64,000 nt of DNA from JAPOPJ01 sp964538885 (GCA_964538885.1 CAZIHR010000018.1:1-64000), one strand, 5' to 3'; counted from the first letter of the stretch, positions 7,994-17,511 are shown. The notes: a model not told the origin generated them from the letters alone. Translations and numbers: made by a program.

Positions 7994-9127
7994 TCAGTTG
8001 TCGCGCGGTCTCTCTTCCAACGTTATTGTGATGTTCGTAATGCGTCCATCTCTCAGTACATCTAGTACCATTTCATCTCCAACTGACTTTGCTCTCTGAA
8101 GATGAATAAGAATATCATTTATCTTGCGCACTTCGATTCCGTCCACCGCAAGTATGATATCTCCACCTATATTGTACTGCACCCCTTCATAATCTACTGT
8201 CCTATTCGATCCTTGTAGGCCAGCCTTTGCCGCAGGACTATCTTCCACGACCATCATTATCAGAAATCCTACTGTGTCATTTAGGTCCATGACCATTGCT
8301 ATATCTGGATCAACGTCCCTTCCAGAGATTCCAATCCATGGATGTGGATATTTTCCGTCCTTGATCAGGGCGGGGACGATCTTAGCTACCGTCTGTGATG
8401 GGATTGCAAATCCCACCCCTGTAAATTCTCCTGTCTCAGACTGTATAGCGGTGTTTATGCCGACTATCTCACCCCTCATGTTTAGTAGTGGTCCCCCTGA
8501 ATTACCGGGGTTAATTGCCGCGTCCGTCTGGATGATATCTGGTATTGAAAATCCCTGATTGGATGGCAGTAATCTGTTCAATTGACTAACTATGCCTGAT
8601 GTCATTGATCCTGACAACCCAAATGGATTTCCTATGGCTGTAACATGTTCTCCAACCTTGAGTCCTGAGGAGTCACCTATGGGTAGCGGTTTTAATATCG
8701 GCAGGTCTGCGTCCACCTTTATTATCGCAATGTCAGTATATCCGTCCATCCCTACTATCTTGGCATTGTATGATCTGCCGTCAAGGAAAGTTACCACAAT
8801 TTTTGCCGCATCCTCAATTACATGTGCATTTGTAATTATGTGCCCTCTCTTGTCAAATACAAATCCTGAACCCACACCGCCGCCTCTCTCTGCGCGTTCT
8901 GTCCACTGCACGTTGACTTTGACCACTCCGGGTTCTACCTTTTCAAATATCTCCACTAGTGATAGGTTTCTTGCATGAGTGACTTGTACAATTTCTATGT
9001 CGTGGCCGTTACTGACGACGATCTCCGGCATCGTGGAATTGTTGGGAGATAGAATAATTACAGCAAAAACAACACTGGCAATCATGGCTCCCGTGATTCC
9101 ACCAATCACAATGCCGGAATTTCCCAT
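7994..9127 (-). CDS. htrA: HtrA/DegP-type membrane-anchored serine protease with PDZ domain
   Basis: A 377 aa S1C-family protease. An N-terminal hydrophobic segment (about 8-27) anchors the enzyme or acts as a signal peptide, placing the protease outside the membrane. The trypsin-like triad is His102 (TNAHV), Asp132 (YTDIA) and Ser210 (GNSGGPL). A single PDZ domain follows (about 270-370) with GFLIMMVVEDSPAAKAGL. This fits a protein-quality protease of the pseudoperiplasm. It precedes cofG by 37 bases and follows the glycosyltransferase gene by 37 bases, probably within one long minus-strand transcription block. Confidence 0.93.
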   Translation of the reverse strand: MGNSGIVIGGITGAMIASVVFAVIILSPNNSTMPEIVVSNGHDIEIVQVTHARNLSLVEIFEKVEPGVVKVNVQWTERAERGGGVGSGFVFDKRGHIITNAHVIEDAAKIVVTFLDGRSYNAKIVGMDGYTDIAIIKVDADLPILKPLPIGDSSGLKVGEHVTAIGNPFGLSGSMTSGIVSQLNRLLPSNQGFSIPDIIQTDAAINPGNSGGPLLNMRGEIVGINTAIQSETGEFTGVGFAIPSQTVAKIVPALIKDGKYPHPWIGISGRDVDPDIAMVMDLNDTVGFLIMMVVEDSPAAKAGLQGSNRTVDYEGVQYNIGGDIILAVDGIEVRKINDILIHLQRAKSVGDEMVLDVLRDGRITNITITLEERPRDN

Positions 9128-9164
9128 GTAGATCTTCTCCTGTATATTGAATGTAAAAGGCTTA

Positions 9165-10370
9165 CTATATTCTGTTTGAGCTTAGTGTGTGATCCTTCAT
9201 GGAGTAGCTTCTGCCTCTCCACGATACTGACTTGTCTGATCTTGCCTGCAAAAGTCCACCTAAAAATCCTAATACCACTACCAGTCCCCCTACAGGCGCA
9301 AGTGTGGCATGTATGTATTTCAGACCCAGTCCTTTCTTGGTCTCTATAGCTCCCCCAACATAAACTAGAGATGATGCTACAAGGGATGCCCAAAATAGTG
9401 TAGCATCCGAGCCATCTTCTGATATGGATACTAACGCGTATACTAGAATGGGAAACGGCATGAATAGTAGAAACAACACTGCCACAAAGATTCCAACTGC
9501 CACGTTTCCATTCTGTAAGTAGAGAGGCACCATCAGCCTCTTGAGTGCATTCCATAAGGTGTCTCTGTCTCTAGCCCAGACTGCCTCAATTAGGTGCTCT
9601 CCTCTAACCATTTTCATTTTGTTGCCTCCTTCCTTTACCTTTCGGCCCAGTGCTCCATCTTCAATGATCTCATGTTTAACTCCTTCATGCATTCCAACAC
9701 GGCGATATGTTTCCTTTTCAATTATGAAAAAGCTACCAAAAAAGTATCCTGTCTTCTTTGAGGGATCGTTGACTTTTAGCGCGGAAAACCGTGTGTGTAA
9801 AAATGTGGAGATCATTGGTAGCGTAATCAATGTCCACCGATCCATTGGGAGTAGTTTTGGGATGACTGACAGCGCGTTCAAGTCAAATGTGAACAAGTGT
9901 GATACTGCCAAGGAAACTACAGTCTGTGTATGTCTAGTGTCTGCATCAGTGAACAGTAGCAGGTCACCGGTGGCTCTTCTGACACCTTCCATACATGCCC
10001 AATTTTTACCCATCCATCCAACAGGCTTTGGCCTTGCGGTGACTGAAATTATCTTGGAATCCATGGCTGCAAGCTCATTTATGATATCGCCTGTCTTATC
10101 TTCCGATGAATCATTGATTACAATGATCTCGTAGTTGTTATAGTCTTGACTTGATAGTGATTCTAAACATCTTTTGATGAACCTTTCTTCGTTTCTTGCA
10201 GGTACTATAATTGACACTTTAGGATTGGAGTGTACTTTTTTGTGGAACTTGTCCAGATATGGTGTATGTGCAAATGATTCCATCATTGACTTTATCAAAT
10301 ATATCCATGTTCCTGCTACCCCCACCATGGTTGCTACTAGTGCGTAGTTGAGTACATCTATTGGTGACAT
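9165..10370 (-). CDS. Membrane glycosyltransferase, GT2 family
   Basis: A 401 aa protein with an N-terminal membrane segment (about 8-28), a GT-A domain and two to three C-terminal membrane segments (about 290-375). Catalytic-domain motifs are SIIVPARNEE (about 53), VINDSSEDKTG (about 83) and the DADT metal-binding motif (about 141). The GWMGKNWA block followed by the DAD motif resembles the HpnB/CruC-like group that glycosylates lipids. A role in making a membrane lipid or polyisoprenoid glycoside is inferred. The stop of the START-like protein lies six bases upstream, so the two genes are co-transcribed. Confidence 0.82.
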   Translation of the reverse strand: MSPIDVLNYALVATMVGVAGTWIYLIKSMMESFAHTPYLDKFHKKVHSNPKVSIIVPARNEERFIKRCLESLSSQDYNNYEIIVINDSSEDKTGDIINELAAMDSKIISVTARPKPVGWMGKNWACMEGVRRATGDLLLFTDADTRHTQTVVSLAVSHLFTFDLNALSVIPKLLPMDRWTLITLPMISTFLHTRFSALKVNDPSKKTGYFFGSFFIIEKETYRRVGMHEGVKHEIIEDGALGRKVKEGGNKMKMVRGEHLIEAVWARDRDTLWNALKRLMVPLYLQNGNVAVGIFVAVLFLLFMPFPILVYALVSISEDGSDATLFWASLVASSLVYVGGAIETKKGLGLKYIHATLAPVGGLVVVLGFLGGLLQARSDKSVSWRGRSYSMKDHTLSSNRI

Positions 10371-10376
10371 CAGTCA

Positions 10377-10790
10377 TCACTCTAATTCTTTTTTGATGTT
10401 TTGTAATGCCAGTTCGGTACCGCTTTTGACGTGTTTTTTTATCATACCTGTAAATATATTCATCATTCCAGTCAGTTTGATGTCCCATGTCACTTTCAGG
10501 TTAGTTTTTTCGCCGTGCGGTACAAGAGTGATTATTTTACTACCGCCAATTATTCCTTTTGTAAATACTGCCTCAACTTTTTCTTCTGGAACCAAGCTTA
10601 CCGTCTGAATGCATTTCTGGTCTCTAAATGCTATTGTGATCTCCCTCTCTACAGTGTTTCCATTTTTGGATATGTTTCTGATCTCCTTTGTGCCTTTCCA
10701 AAACTTGGTTTCGTTGTCTATGTCTGAAATTACTTTCCAGACATTACTGGTAGTTGCGTTGATCTCTATACTGGACTCGATTTTTGCCAT
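10377..10790 (-). CDS. SRPBCC (START/Bet v1-like) domain protein
   Basis: A 137 aa soluble protein. The pattern is IESSIEINATTSNVWKVISD at the N terminus, a central beta sheet and a final amphipathic helix, as in polyketide-cyclase-like SRPBCC domains that bind hydrophobic ligands in a deep cavity. I chose ATG at 10790 (MAKIES) because it begins directly at the conserved domain; the frame is open nine codons further to 10817. It is six bases upstream of the glycosyltransferase, which suggests work on a lipid or hydrophobic substrate. No specific ligand can be named. Confidence 0.78.
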   Translation of the reverse strand: MAKIESSIEINATTSNVWKVISDIDNETKFWKGTKEIRNISKNGNTVEREITIAFRDQKCIQTVSLVPEEKVEAVFTKGIIGGSKIITLVPHGEKTNLKVTWDIKLTGMMNIFTGMIKKHVKSGTELALQNIKKELE

Positions 10791-10797
10791 ATCAAAT

Positions 10798-10983
10798 CTA
10801 TATGTTTTTGGTAGCAAATATATTAGATTCCTCTACAATTATGTGTTGGCTGTGATGGGCATTATACCTAAAATCCAGAACCGTAACTCCAGTTCTAATG
10901 GTAAATGCCACTCTTCCGTCACAGTCTTTTGCTCTAAAATAATACTGACAAGATGTGAATTGTGGAATCAGAGCTGGTAACAA
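10798..10983 (-). CDS. Possible small hypothetical protein
   Basis: A 61-codon frame with a TTG start whose stop lies eight bases upstream of the SRPBCC start. The residues look protein-like (CDGRVAFTIRTGVTVLDF, then a His-rich NAHHSQH segment), but I recognise no family and the start is weak. The spacing to the next gene fits an operon leader gene. Treat it as tentative; comparison with relatives would decide. Confidence 0.3.
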   Translation of the reverse strand: MLPALIPQFTSCQYYFRAKDCDGRVAFTIRTGVTVLDFRYNAHHSQHIIVEESNIFATKNI

Positions 10984-11123
10984 TATGGTTTTTGAAAATT
11001 AGGCCAGTTATTTGTACAAATTTACATCGTGACGATAAAAAATACTGTGAATTTATGTAGGATATTCATAGTGATGCAGACTAGAACCCATAATTCATTT
11101 AAGCATAGATATCAAGGAAATTC

Positions 11124-11450
11124 ATGGTAGACATAACTTATAGTGATTTTGCCAAACTGGATCTTCGAGTTGCCAAAATAGTCTCCGCAGAGCCAATTCT
11201 TGGCAAGACAAAGATCCTCAAGGGAACAATTGACTTGGGAACTGAGAAACGTGACGTGATAATTGGTGGTGCCCAGTATTATGTACCAAGTGATCTTGTT
11301 GGCAAAACAGTCATAGCTGTTGTTAATCTGGAACCAAAGACCTTGGTTGGTATACAGTCAAATGCAATGCTTCTGGCAGCCGATGTTGACGACAAACCCT
11401 TTTGGTTGACGGTAAATGATGACGTGCCACTAGGAAGTCCAGTCAAGTAA
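11124..11450 (+). CDS. Stand-alone tRNA-binding domain protein (MetRS beta/CsaA/EMAP-II-like OB fold)
   Basis: A 108 aa single-domain protein. The family signature is FAKLDLRVAKIVSAEPI at the N terminus, then GGAQYY (about 48), TVIAVVNLEPKTLVG (about 63) and SNAMLLAA (about 79), matching the OB-fold tRNA-binding domain found at the C terminus of methionyl-tRNA synthetase and in CsaA. In archaea this domain is often a separate polypeptide that helps MetRS bind tRNA. No metG is in the window. A TATA-like TTTAAGCATA lies about 24 bases before the ATG, which suggests a short or absent leader. Confidence 0.88.
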   Translation: MVDITYSDFAKLDLRVAKIVSAEPILGKTKILKGTIDLGTEKRDVIIGGAQYYVPSDLVGKTVIAVVNLEPKTLVGIQSNAMLLAADVDDKPFWLTVNDDVPLGSPVK

Positions 11451-11646
11451 TTTCATTTACAAATGGATTCATACGTCTGTATTGCATTCGAGCATGTCGT
11501 TTATCTGGCATATGGCAAGTTGAAAGTTATACGTGGGAATACTCGGTAGATCTTTTCAATTTATCTTGAGTGATGCTCACAAATGATTTCATCTCTACCA
11601 ATCATTTTCATAGATATTGCAACGCAAATATTCTCTGATCGCCACT

Positions 11647-12105
11647 TTAGTATTTCGGTTTAGTGTGAAGCAGAAATCCCAATGTTATTATCATGACGAT
11701 TCCAAATACAAGAACTAGATTCTCAAGATCAGCTTCACGATATAATTGGTTTGAAAATCCCTCTAGGATCATATTCAATAATTGAGCCGTAGATACTGAT
11801 ATCAATCCAAACGAGATCGGCAAATATCTGCGAATTTTTCTTACCAGTAGGAATGGCAACATGGAAGCACCGCTAACTGCACCTCCCATGACATGAATTA
11901 TCTGATTATCTGAATCTGAACATATCATGTAACTTGAAAGTAGGTTGAGCTCAATCACTTCAAAGCCTAACCACATGCATGCGATAACGTGTCCAACCTC
12001 ATGCATAATTACACTTGGGATAAGTATTGACATGCCAATAATTACATGTAACAATATTGTGTAAATTCTACATCTTGTGTATTGTTCCATGATGACTGTT
12101 AACAT
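11647..12105 (-). CDS. Small M50-like membrane metallopeptidase
   Basis: A 152 aa protein with four predicted membrane segments. The second carries HEVGH (about residues 35-39), the zinc-binding motif of site-2-protease-like enzymes, and a GGAVSG segment follows at about 74. It resembles minimal M50-type proteins, but the family's usual downstream LDG motif is not evident; an acidic NMILEG (about 111) may supply the third ligand. Several ATGs exist near the start; Met6 and Met25 are alternatives. It stands alone between the tRNA-binding protein and TBP. Function unknown. Confidence 0.6.
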   Translation of the reverse strand: MLTVIMEQYTRCRIYTILLHVIIGMSILIPSVIMHEVGHVIACMWLGFEVIELNLLSSYMICSDSDNQIIHVMGGAVSGASMLPFLLVRKIRRYLPISFGLISVSTAQLLNMILEGFSNQLYREADLENLVLVFGIVMIITLGFLLHTKPKY

Positions 12106-12509
12106 ATCTAATACCCTCTAAACGTATTTTGCAATCTCTTTGAGATGTCCTAGATTCTTCTGTATGGTGATACATGCAAATAAATTTGAACATGTTGGGC
12201 GGTGTCAATAACTGTTAATGTTCTGCCTCATTTTCAGATGGTTTTTCTTGTCATATACTCAATCCATGCATAAAATTGACTAACTTTCAAAAACTATGTT
12301 AACAGTTACACTAAAAACCTTGTGACTGACTCAAACACGTCCTCAAGTTGTGGAATCACGGCAAAATGTGTTGGAATCTATAGATTTTAGATGTTGTGCA
12401 TGCATGATCTTGCATGTTGACATTAACAAGATGACATGCACAATTTAGGTCATGTTGCCTGTGCATACTTTTCTTGAATAATATTTCAAACAGATATTGG
12501 TGTGTCAAA
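12106..12509. other. Intergenic region downstream of tbp
   Basis: About 400 bases without a supported protein gene or tRNA. The content is mixed A/T-rich DNA and one notable inverted repeat at 12394-12443. It includes the promoter of the M50-like gene at its left end and the 3' flank of tbp at its right. Confidence 0.5.
12394..12443 (-). other. 50-base imperfect hairpin in the tbp 3' flank
   Basis: TTGTGCATG at 12394-12402 is perfectly complementary to CATGCACAA at 12435-12443. Inner CTTG and CAAG segments can extend the stem around bulges. It sits about 70 bases past the tbp stop on the minus strand. It could be a 3'-end structure, a small RNA or a protein site; sequence alone does not decide. 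Confidence 0.4.
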
Positions 12510-13076
12510 TCAGTCATAGATCATAAGGTTCTTCTCTTCTAGAAGAGCATGTAGGTTGTTTACTGACCTGTATACGTCTGGTTCTTTCTTGGCTCCTGTG
12601 CATACAAGCTTCCCAGAGGAGAACAGCAGTATCACTGTCTTTGGGTCAAGCATTCTATGTATTAGTCCTGGAAACTGCTCTGGCTCGTACATGCTTCTGG
12701 GAAGAGTTCTTGCGGCCTGTTCAAGATGAATCTTTCCACCCAGATTGATTGACGCTACTATATTCTGTATCTCTACTACTGCATCCTTTTTTACTTTGAT
12801 TCCACCTCTGCGCAGCTTTTGCACAACAGTCTTGACTGCTTTTTTTGCCATCTCTTCTGACTTTGAACCAGTACACACCATCTTGCCAGATGTAAAGATC
12901 AGGGTAGCGGTTTTTGGGTTCTTTAGTCTGAAAACCAGTCCGGGGAACTGGTCGGGATGATATTCTACATCGGGAAAGGTCTTCGTAATCTCATTCAGAT
13001 CCATCTTCTGATCAACCGATGCTGAGGCTACCACATTTTCTACGCTTACGATGGGCTTGGTCTGTGGCATATTCAT
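12510..13076 (-). CDS. tbp: TATA-box-binding protein TBP
   Basis: A 188 aa archaeal TBP made of two direct repeats. The first has VENVVASASVDQKMDLNEI, the second IQNIVASINLGGKIHLEQ. Each repeat carries FPGLVFR/FPGLIHR, then KTATLIF/KTVILLF and SGKMVCTG/SGKLVCTG, the DNA-contacting saddle strands. It nucleates the pre-initiation complex with TFB, encoded at 28.5 kb. Length is normal. ATG at 13076 or Met3 at 13070 are both possible; a TATA element about 24 bases upstream favours a very short leader. Confidence 0.97.
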   Translation of the reverse strand: MNMPQTKPIVSVENVVASASVDQKMDLNEITKTFPDVEYHPDQFPGLVFRLKNPKTATLIFTSGKMVCTGSKSEEMAKKAVKTVVQKLRRGGIKVKKDAVVEIQNIVASINLGGKIHLEQAARTLPRSMYEPEQFPGLIHRMLDPKTVILLFSSGKLVCTGAKKEPDVYRSVNNLHALLEEKNLMIYD

Positions 13077-13095
13077 GTTTTTTCTATATTAACTA

Positions 13096-13104
13096 TAATA
13101 AAAG
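13096..13104 (-). promoter_or_regulatory. Putative TATA box of tbp
   Basis: The minus strand reads TTTTATTAT with its centre about 24 bases before the tbp ATG at 13076. This is the usual archaeal TATA-to-start distance, so the transcript is predicted to be nearly leaderless. Confidence 0.5.
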
Positions 13105-13211
13105 CCCTCACCATAGTATTTTCCTTTATTTTGGATTTTTTTCACTACTGCCTGAAATTATAGATGCCAAAATGACGAATGATTTAATTTGGCTACATTC
13201 AAGTCTGTCAC

Positions 13212-14333
13212 ATGGATTTTACAAATCTTGATTTTGATCAGTTATTCGGATTTGGCGATGACAGTAACCCCCTGATGATGTTAATATGGATTATACCAAT
13301 AATTGTTTTTGTTTTCTATGGACAGAGAATACAGCTGCAGATAACTTCTGGGGAGATCAAAAAAGGAATTAAAAAACTGGATCTATACAGGACCGAATCT
13401 AGGAGGGATCTACTCGACTACATTCAAAAGACTGCCAGCCCGCAAAATGATCCGTCAGGCAAGATCGACAGATTTCTTGATTACTTTACAATTATGCCAG
13501 TTAACATGGATCCACATGGAATAATGACAAAAATTCGACATGTGGTACGTTCTAGAGAGGATTACTCCAGAGAACATGTAAAGTCACTCTTTCCACATGT
13601 GGGCGATCTTGAGCTGACTCGTATTCAGACATTGCTTGAAATTGCAACCACACTACAAATGCTCCACAAGATCATCACACACATGTTCCTTACTGCCAAG
13701 AAACAGAATAACTATCCGTTGATCCTACCACTGCAGATGATTCTTCCCTTCCTAATGGAAGAAGCTGAAGCTATGAAGAGTGCGATCCCTGCATTCAAAA
13801 TGGGGCAACCCATAGGTGACGGGATCGGTCCTATGGTGGTGGGTAGTATGATGCTTGATACTAAAAAGGATCTAGTGTCCTTTCAGACTGTTCTTGGTAT
13901 AACTGAATTTGATGGACGCAAGTTGTTCTTATTGAAAGCTGAGGGGCCAGGATCGACGGTGGGTCGACCTGGAGATGCTGTAGAATCCATCATCAAGAGA
14001 AATGACATATCTGCTATAATTATGATTGATGCAGCACTGAAGATGGAGGGCGAGGACTCTGCTACCATTGCCCAAGGATTTGGTGCTGCTATAGGCGGCA
14101 TTGGCACAGAAAGATATCAGATTGAGGAGATTGCGACAAAAAATGACATTCCGATATTTTCGCTTATCGTAAAACAGTCTGTCAAGGAAGCCATTACTCT
14201 GATGAGTAAAGAGATAGCATTTCAAGCAGATCATGTACGAGCTCGTGTATATGAAATGATCCATGATAATACGAAACAAGAACAGTCCGTGTTGGTGATA
14301 GGTGTAGGAAACACAGTTGGAGTACCACAATGA
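13212..14333 (+). CDS. DUF1512-type conserved archaeal protein
   Basis: A 373 aa protein with one N-terminal membrane segment (about 20-37, WIIPIIVFVFYG) and a large cytoplasmic part. Its C-terminal half has the strongly patterned GQPIGDGIGPMVVG (about 198), KAEGPGSTVGRPGDAVE (about 243), and QGFGAAIGGIGTERYQIEE (about 290) segments, which match my memory of the archaeal DUF1512 family. These Gly-rich loops suggest a nucleotide- or phosphate-handling fold, but no activity is known to me. It overlaps the following 59 aa zinc-ribbon gene by four bases (ATGA), a clear translational coupling. Confidence 0.75.
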   Translation: MDFTNLDFDQLFGFGDDSNPLMMLIWIIPIIVFVFYGQRIQLQITSGEIKKGIKKLDLYRTESRRDLLDYIQKTASPQNDPSGKIDRFLDYFTIMPVNMDPHGIMTKIRHVVRSREDYSREHVKSLFPHVGDLELTRIQTLLEIATTLQMLHKIITHMFLTAKKQNNYPLILPLQMILPFLMEEAEAMKSAIPAFKMGQPIGDGIGPMVVGSMMLDTKKDLVSFQTVLGITEFDGRKLFLLKAEGPGSTVGRPGDAVESIIKRNDISAIIMIDAALKMEGEDSATIAQGFGAAIGGIGTERYQIEEIATKNDIPIFSLIVKQSVKEAITLMSKEIAFQADHVRARVYEMIHDNTKQEQSVLVIGVGNTVGVPQ

Positions 14334-14509
14334 TATTCTCCAAGGAAAAAATCACTATTGCATATACTGTTGAAAAATGCTTTCAGTGCGGTACGGAAAG
14401 AAAGAGAGAGTTTGTGGAAGGTGATGTCCTATTCACCAAAACGATAAAGTGCAATTCTTGCGACAATATGGTTGTTATAGACAAAATTTTTGGTGAAATA
14501 ATCGAGTAA
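14330..14509 (+). CDS. Small zinc-ribbon protein coupled to the DUF1512-type gene
   Basis: A 59 aa protein starting at the ATG that overlaps the preceding stop by four bases. It contains CFQC at about 17-20 and CNSC at about 41-44, a CxxC...CxxC treble-clef or zinc-ribbon spacing, with charged residues elsewhere. No family is recognised. Coupling to the membrane-anchored DUF1512-type protein suggests a shared complex. Confidence 0.65.
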   Translation: MIFSKEKITIAYTVEKCFQCGTERKREFVEGDVLFTKTIKCNSCDNMVVIDKIFGEIIE

Positions 14510-14850
14510 ATGACCTACTAGATATTTCCTCTGCATTGCCTTTTAGTTACATACTGTGTGGTGACTGATATGGATATTAGACAATCTTAGGCACGTCGAC
14601 CCAACCACAACTTGGCATACTATACACAACTCTTCATCATACCAACTGCCTTATACAGCACGTTTGTCATCCTAATTTGTAGCATTTACCCCTCATAAAT
14701 GGGTTGTACTCTATATGGTATTGTTTTGTAACTATACTAATTGACAAACTTTTGCTTTGATTTATGGTAGCATGGGCTTTTCAACAAATCTATAAACTGC
14801 TATGGTGCTGTATAATTATGCATGATGTATTAAATTCCTACTTGCATGAT

Positions 14851-16392
14851 ATGGTTCGTGTATGTCGATCTCACAACTTGTTGCCGTTACTCTTGATTGC
14901 AATTTCTGTTACTTTGCTTGTAGTCACCCTGCCAGATGACACGTTGGCTAGTTATTACAAGGCCCCAACCAAACCAACCAATCTTACTATAATACCTGCA
15001 AATGAGTCTGTCGAGTTATCTTGGAATGCCCCTACATATTCAGGAAGCTCCGACATCATTGACTATAAAATATTTTACAAAGAGGCCAGCATGAATATTG
15101 CCCAGTGGATCAGAGTTAATGATGGAGTAAATACAAATACGACTGTAAAAATAGATGGTCTGAATAACGGTACATATTATTACTTTGCAGTATCAGCCAT
15201 GAATGAAGTACGTACCAGTGTTTCGGCTCGTACGTCAGGCACACCAGGAATCCCGGGTGCGCCTACTGAGTTGTTAACCATAAGCAGAGACTCACATGTG
15301 AGAGTATCTTGGAAACCTCATGATGTCACCGGTGGCTCTGCCCTATCTGATTTTATAATTCAATACAAGAAAAATACTGATAGTGAGTTCATTACTTTTG
15401 AAGATGGAAAAAGCACAAACGATTGGGCAGTTGTGACAGGTCTTACCAATGGCATCACCTATGATTTTCGAATTGCAGCAAGGAACCAAGCGAATCAGGG
15501 AACGTGGTCCGTCACGGTTGCTGCCACGCCAGGAACCGTACCTAGCGTCCCGACCGAATTGACAGCTATATCTGGTGATGGTTCTGTAAAGCTCTCATGG
15601 ACGACACCCGTAGATATCGGCGGCTCCAGCATAACCGAGTATACTGTAACGCGTAGATACCATGAATCAGGTATCACTTCAGCATGGTATATTGTCTGGA
15701 ACGGCAAGAACACCACTGCTACAGTATCAGATCTAGTAAACGGTAGACACTACGAATTTAGTGTGGCCGCACTTAATTCCTACGGTATGGGGCCAAGTAC
15801 TAGTGCGTCGGCCATCGCAGGGGCACCAGGCATCCCGACGGATCTGAAAGCCATCGCAGGATTTGAGCAGGTCACCCTCTCTTGGACGGTCCCTACAAAC
15901 AACGGTGGCTCTGCCATAACTGATTATGTGGTGCAGTATAGAGTAGGCACTAATGAATTCCAAACGTTTGCCGATAAGAAGAATACATCCACTACAGTAA
16001 CTATAACTGACTTGGATCCGGGATTGGAATATTCATTCAGGGTCGCGGCAGTCAATGATTTAGCCACCGGATTCTGGTCATATACAGCATCTGCAACGCC
16101 TAAATCGAGCGTGCCTGGCTATGTGACTGGTGTATGGGCGGACACTAGTATTACCTTACAGACTACTCTACACTGGAAAGCTCCCACTTACACGGGTATC
16201 TCTGACATAACTGATTATACAATACAGTACAAACAAGAGGATGCAAAAGTGTGGACCTCACTCAACGACGACATATCTACGAACACAACAGCTACTGTGA
16301 CAGGCTTGACTGAAAATGTGACGTACGAATACAGGATTGCAGCAGTAAACTCTGCAGGTGCGGGGCCCTGGTTTGTCATCCTTGTTTTGTAG
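14851..16392 (+). CDS. Secreted protein with five fibronectin type III domains
   Basis: A predicted 513 aa product from ATG 14851; the frame is open from ATG 14764 (542 aa). I prefer 14851 because a Sec signal begins there: basic MVRVCRSHN, then a long hydrophobic LLPLLLIAISVTLLVVTL core. Five FN3 repeats follow, each with a V-x-LSW strand, a Y-T/K-I/V-Y strand, an N-T-T-x-V/T segment and a Y-x-F-R/A-V/I-A-A-x-N strand. The last repeat ends at GPWFVILVL without a terminal strand, linker or anchor. It is probably exported, with a role in surface adhesion or matrix. No enzyme domain is seen. Confidence 0.8.
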   Translation: MVRVCRSHNLLPLLLIAISVTLLVVTLPDDTLASYYKAPTKPTNLTIIPANESVELSWNAPTYSGSSDIIDYKIFYKEASMNIAQWIRVNDGVNTNTTVKIDGLNNGTYYYFAVSAMNEVRTSVSARTSGTPGIPGAPTELLTISRDSHVRVSWKPHDVTGGSALSDFIIQYKKNTDSEFITFEDGKSTNDWAVVTGLTNGITYDFRIAARNQANQGTWSVTVAATPGTVPSVPTELTAISGDGSVKLSWTTPVDIGGSSITEYTVTRRYHESGITSAWYIVWNGKNTTATVSDLVNGRHYEFSVAALNSYGMGPSTSASAIAGAPGIPTDLKAIAGFEQVTLSWTVPTNNGGSAITDYVVQYRVGTNEFQTFADKKNTSTTVTITDLDPGLEYSFRVAAVNDLATGFWSYTASATPKSSVPGYVTGVWADTSITLQTTLHWKAPTYTGISDITDYTIQYKQEDAKVWTSLNDDISTNTTATVTGLTENVTYEYRIAAVNSAGAGPWFVILVL

Positions 16393-16521
16393 TGAATAAA
16401 AGCGGTTCTCAATTTTCTGTTTTTACAAGCTTTTGATTCAACCTTCAAAAGTATATCATTTACACTGCATACATTTTTTGCAGCTGGATATGTGATATTT
16501 ATCATACAACTTTAGATACAC

Positions 16522-17481
16522 TTAGGTATGTCTGCCTGTGGCGGGAACTTGGTATGTGGTAATCGTGACTCCGTTATCATTTGGAATAAAAGTGTGTTCT
16601 GCCTGCGCTACATTCTGTCCGTTTATCTCGATCAGTATCGGATATGCTTGAATTGCTTTTTTCTTGACCAAGTAATTCAGCAACTCATTAGCTTTTCTGA
16701 CATCCCATTTTTTTGTAAGCCATCTTAGTGCAAATGGCAACATGTTAAATTCTTTCCATATGTAATCCAAAAGTTCGTCTGCTTCTTTATCTTTCGTCTT
16801 CTTTCTTGTATTCAACGCAAAGATATTTTTGATTTTTCCATTCCTTACAAATCCGCCTCCCTCTGCTGTGGTCACAAATGGCTCACACGCGTATGCTGAA
16901 TCTCCAGACAATAAAAAACCCCCAAATATATGCATGTTTGGAATTGTTTTGCCTGCGTGGATGGTGTATCTGTCCAATGAGTGTCCGCTGAGATTTGCAA
17001 TTGGCTTAAAGCCCATTTTTTTGATGGATGTCTCTATCGTTCTACCTACATCACTTGCCTTGACCCCTGTTTTAATCATGGACATTGCTCTGCTTAACGC
17101 GTCCTCTGCAGCTTGTATAATCCTACTAAAGCTTATGTCGTTGCATATGGTCACCGCCGTATCTGCAATGTATCCGTTAATGTGTGCCCCTAGATCTATT
17201 TTTACAAGATCTGTGTCCTTGATTACTATGGGATCGTCAGGTTCTGCAGTATAGTGGGCTGCAACTTCGTTGATACTTGCATTAACTGGAAACGCGCATT
17301 TTGCACCCCTTTTGATTATCTCGCCTTCGATCTCCTCACATATCTCGTAGACCGTTCTCCCAACAAGATTCTTCTTTCTTACATCTTCCCTGACTTCTCC
17401 TGCAATCCTTCCTGCTTTGAGATAATCTTCTGTCTGCACGACTCTGTTTGCCGACGTGCCTTTAAAATGGTTGTCTGTCAA
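16522..17481 (-). CDS. map: Methionine aminopeptidase, type II
   Basis: A 319 aa pita-bread metallopeptidase that removes N-terminal methionine. Metal ligands are in KIDLGAHINGYIADTA (Asp residues near 96 and 107), GHSLDRYTIHAG (His near 167), the EPFVTTAEG Glu (about 200) and the C-terminal QAEHTF Glu (about 294). The roughly 60 aa alpha insertion between the last His and Glu blocks marks type II, as expected for archaea. The start is ATG at 17481, 30 bases from divergent tRNA-Pro. It appears monocistronic. Confidence 0.95.
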   Translation of the reverse strand: MTDNHFKGTSANRVVQTEDYLKAGRIAGEVREDVRKKNLVGRTVYEICEEIEGEIIKRGAKCAFPVNASINEVAAHYTAEPDDPIVIKDTDLVKIDLGAHINGYIADTAVTICNDISFSRIIQAAEDALSRAMSMIKTGVKASDVGRTIETSIKKMGFKPIANLSGHSLDRYTIHAGKTIPNMHIFGGFLLSGDSAYACEPFVTTAEGGGFVRNGKIKNIFALNTRKKTKDKEADELLDYIWKEFNMLPFALRWLTKKWDVRKANELLNYLVKKKAIQAYPILIEINGQNVAQAEHTFIPNDNGVTITTYQVPATGRHT

Positions 17482-17511
17482 GCTTAAATTGGGTCATCCT
17501 TACGGGTTACT

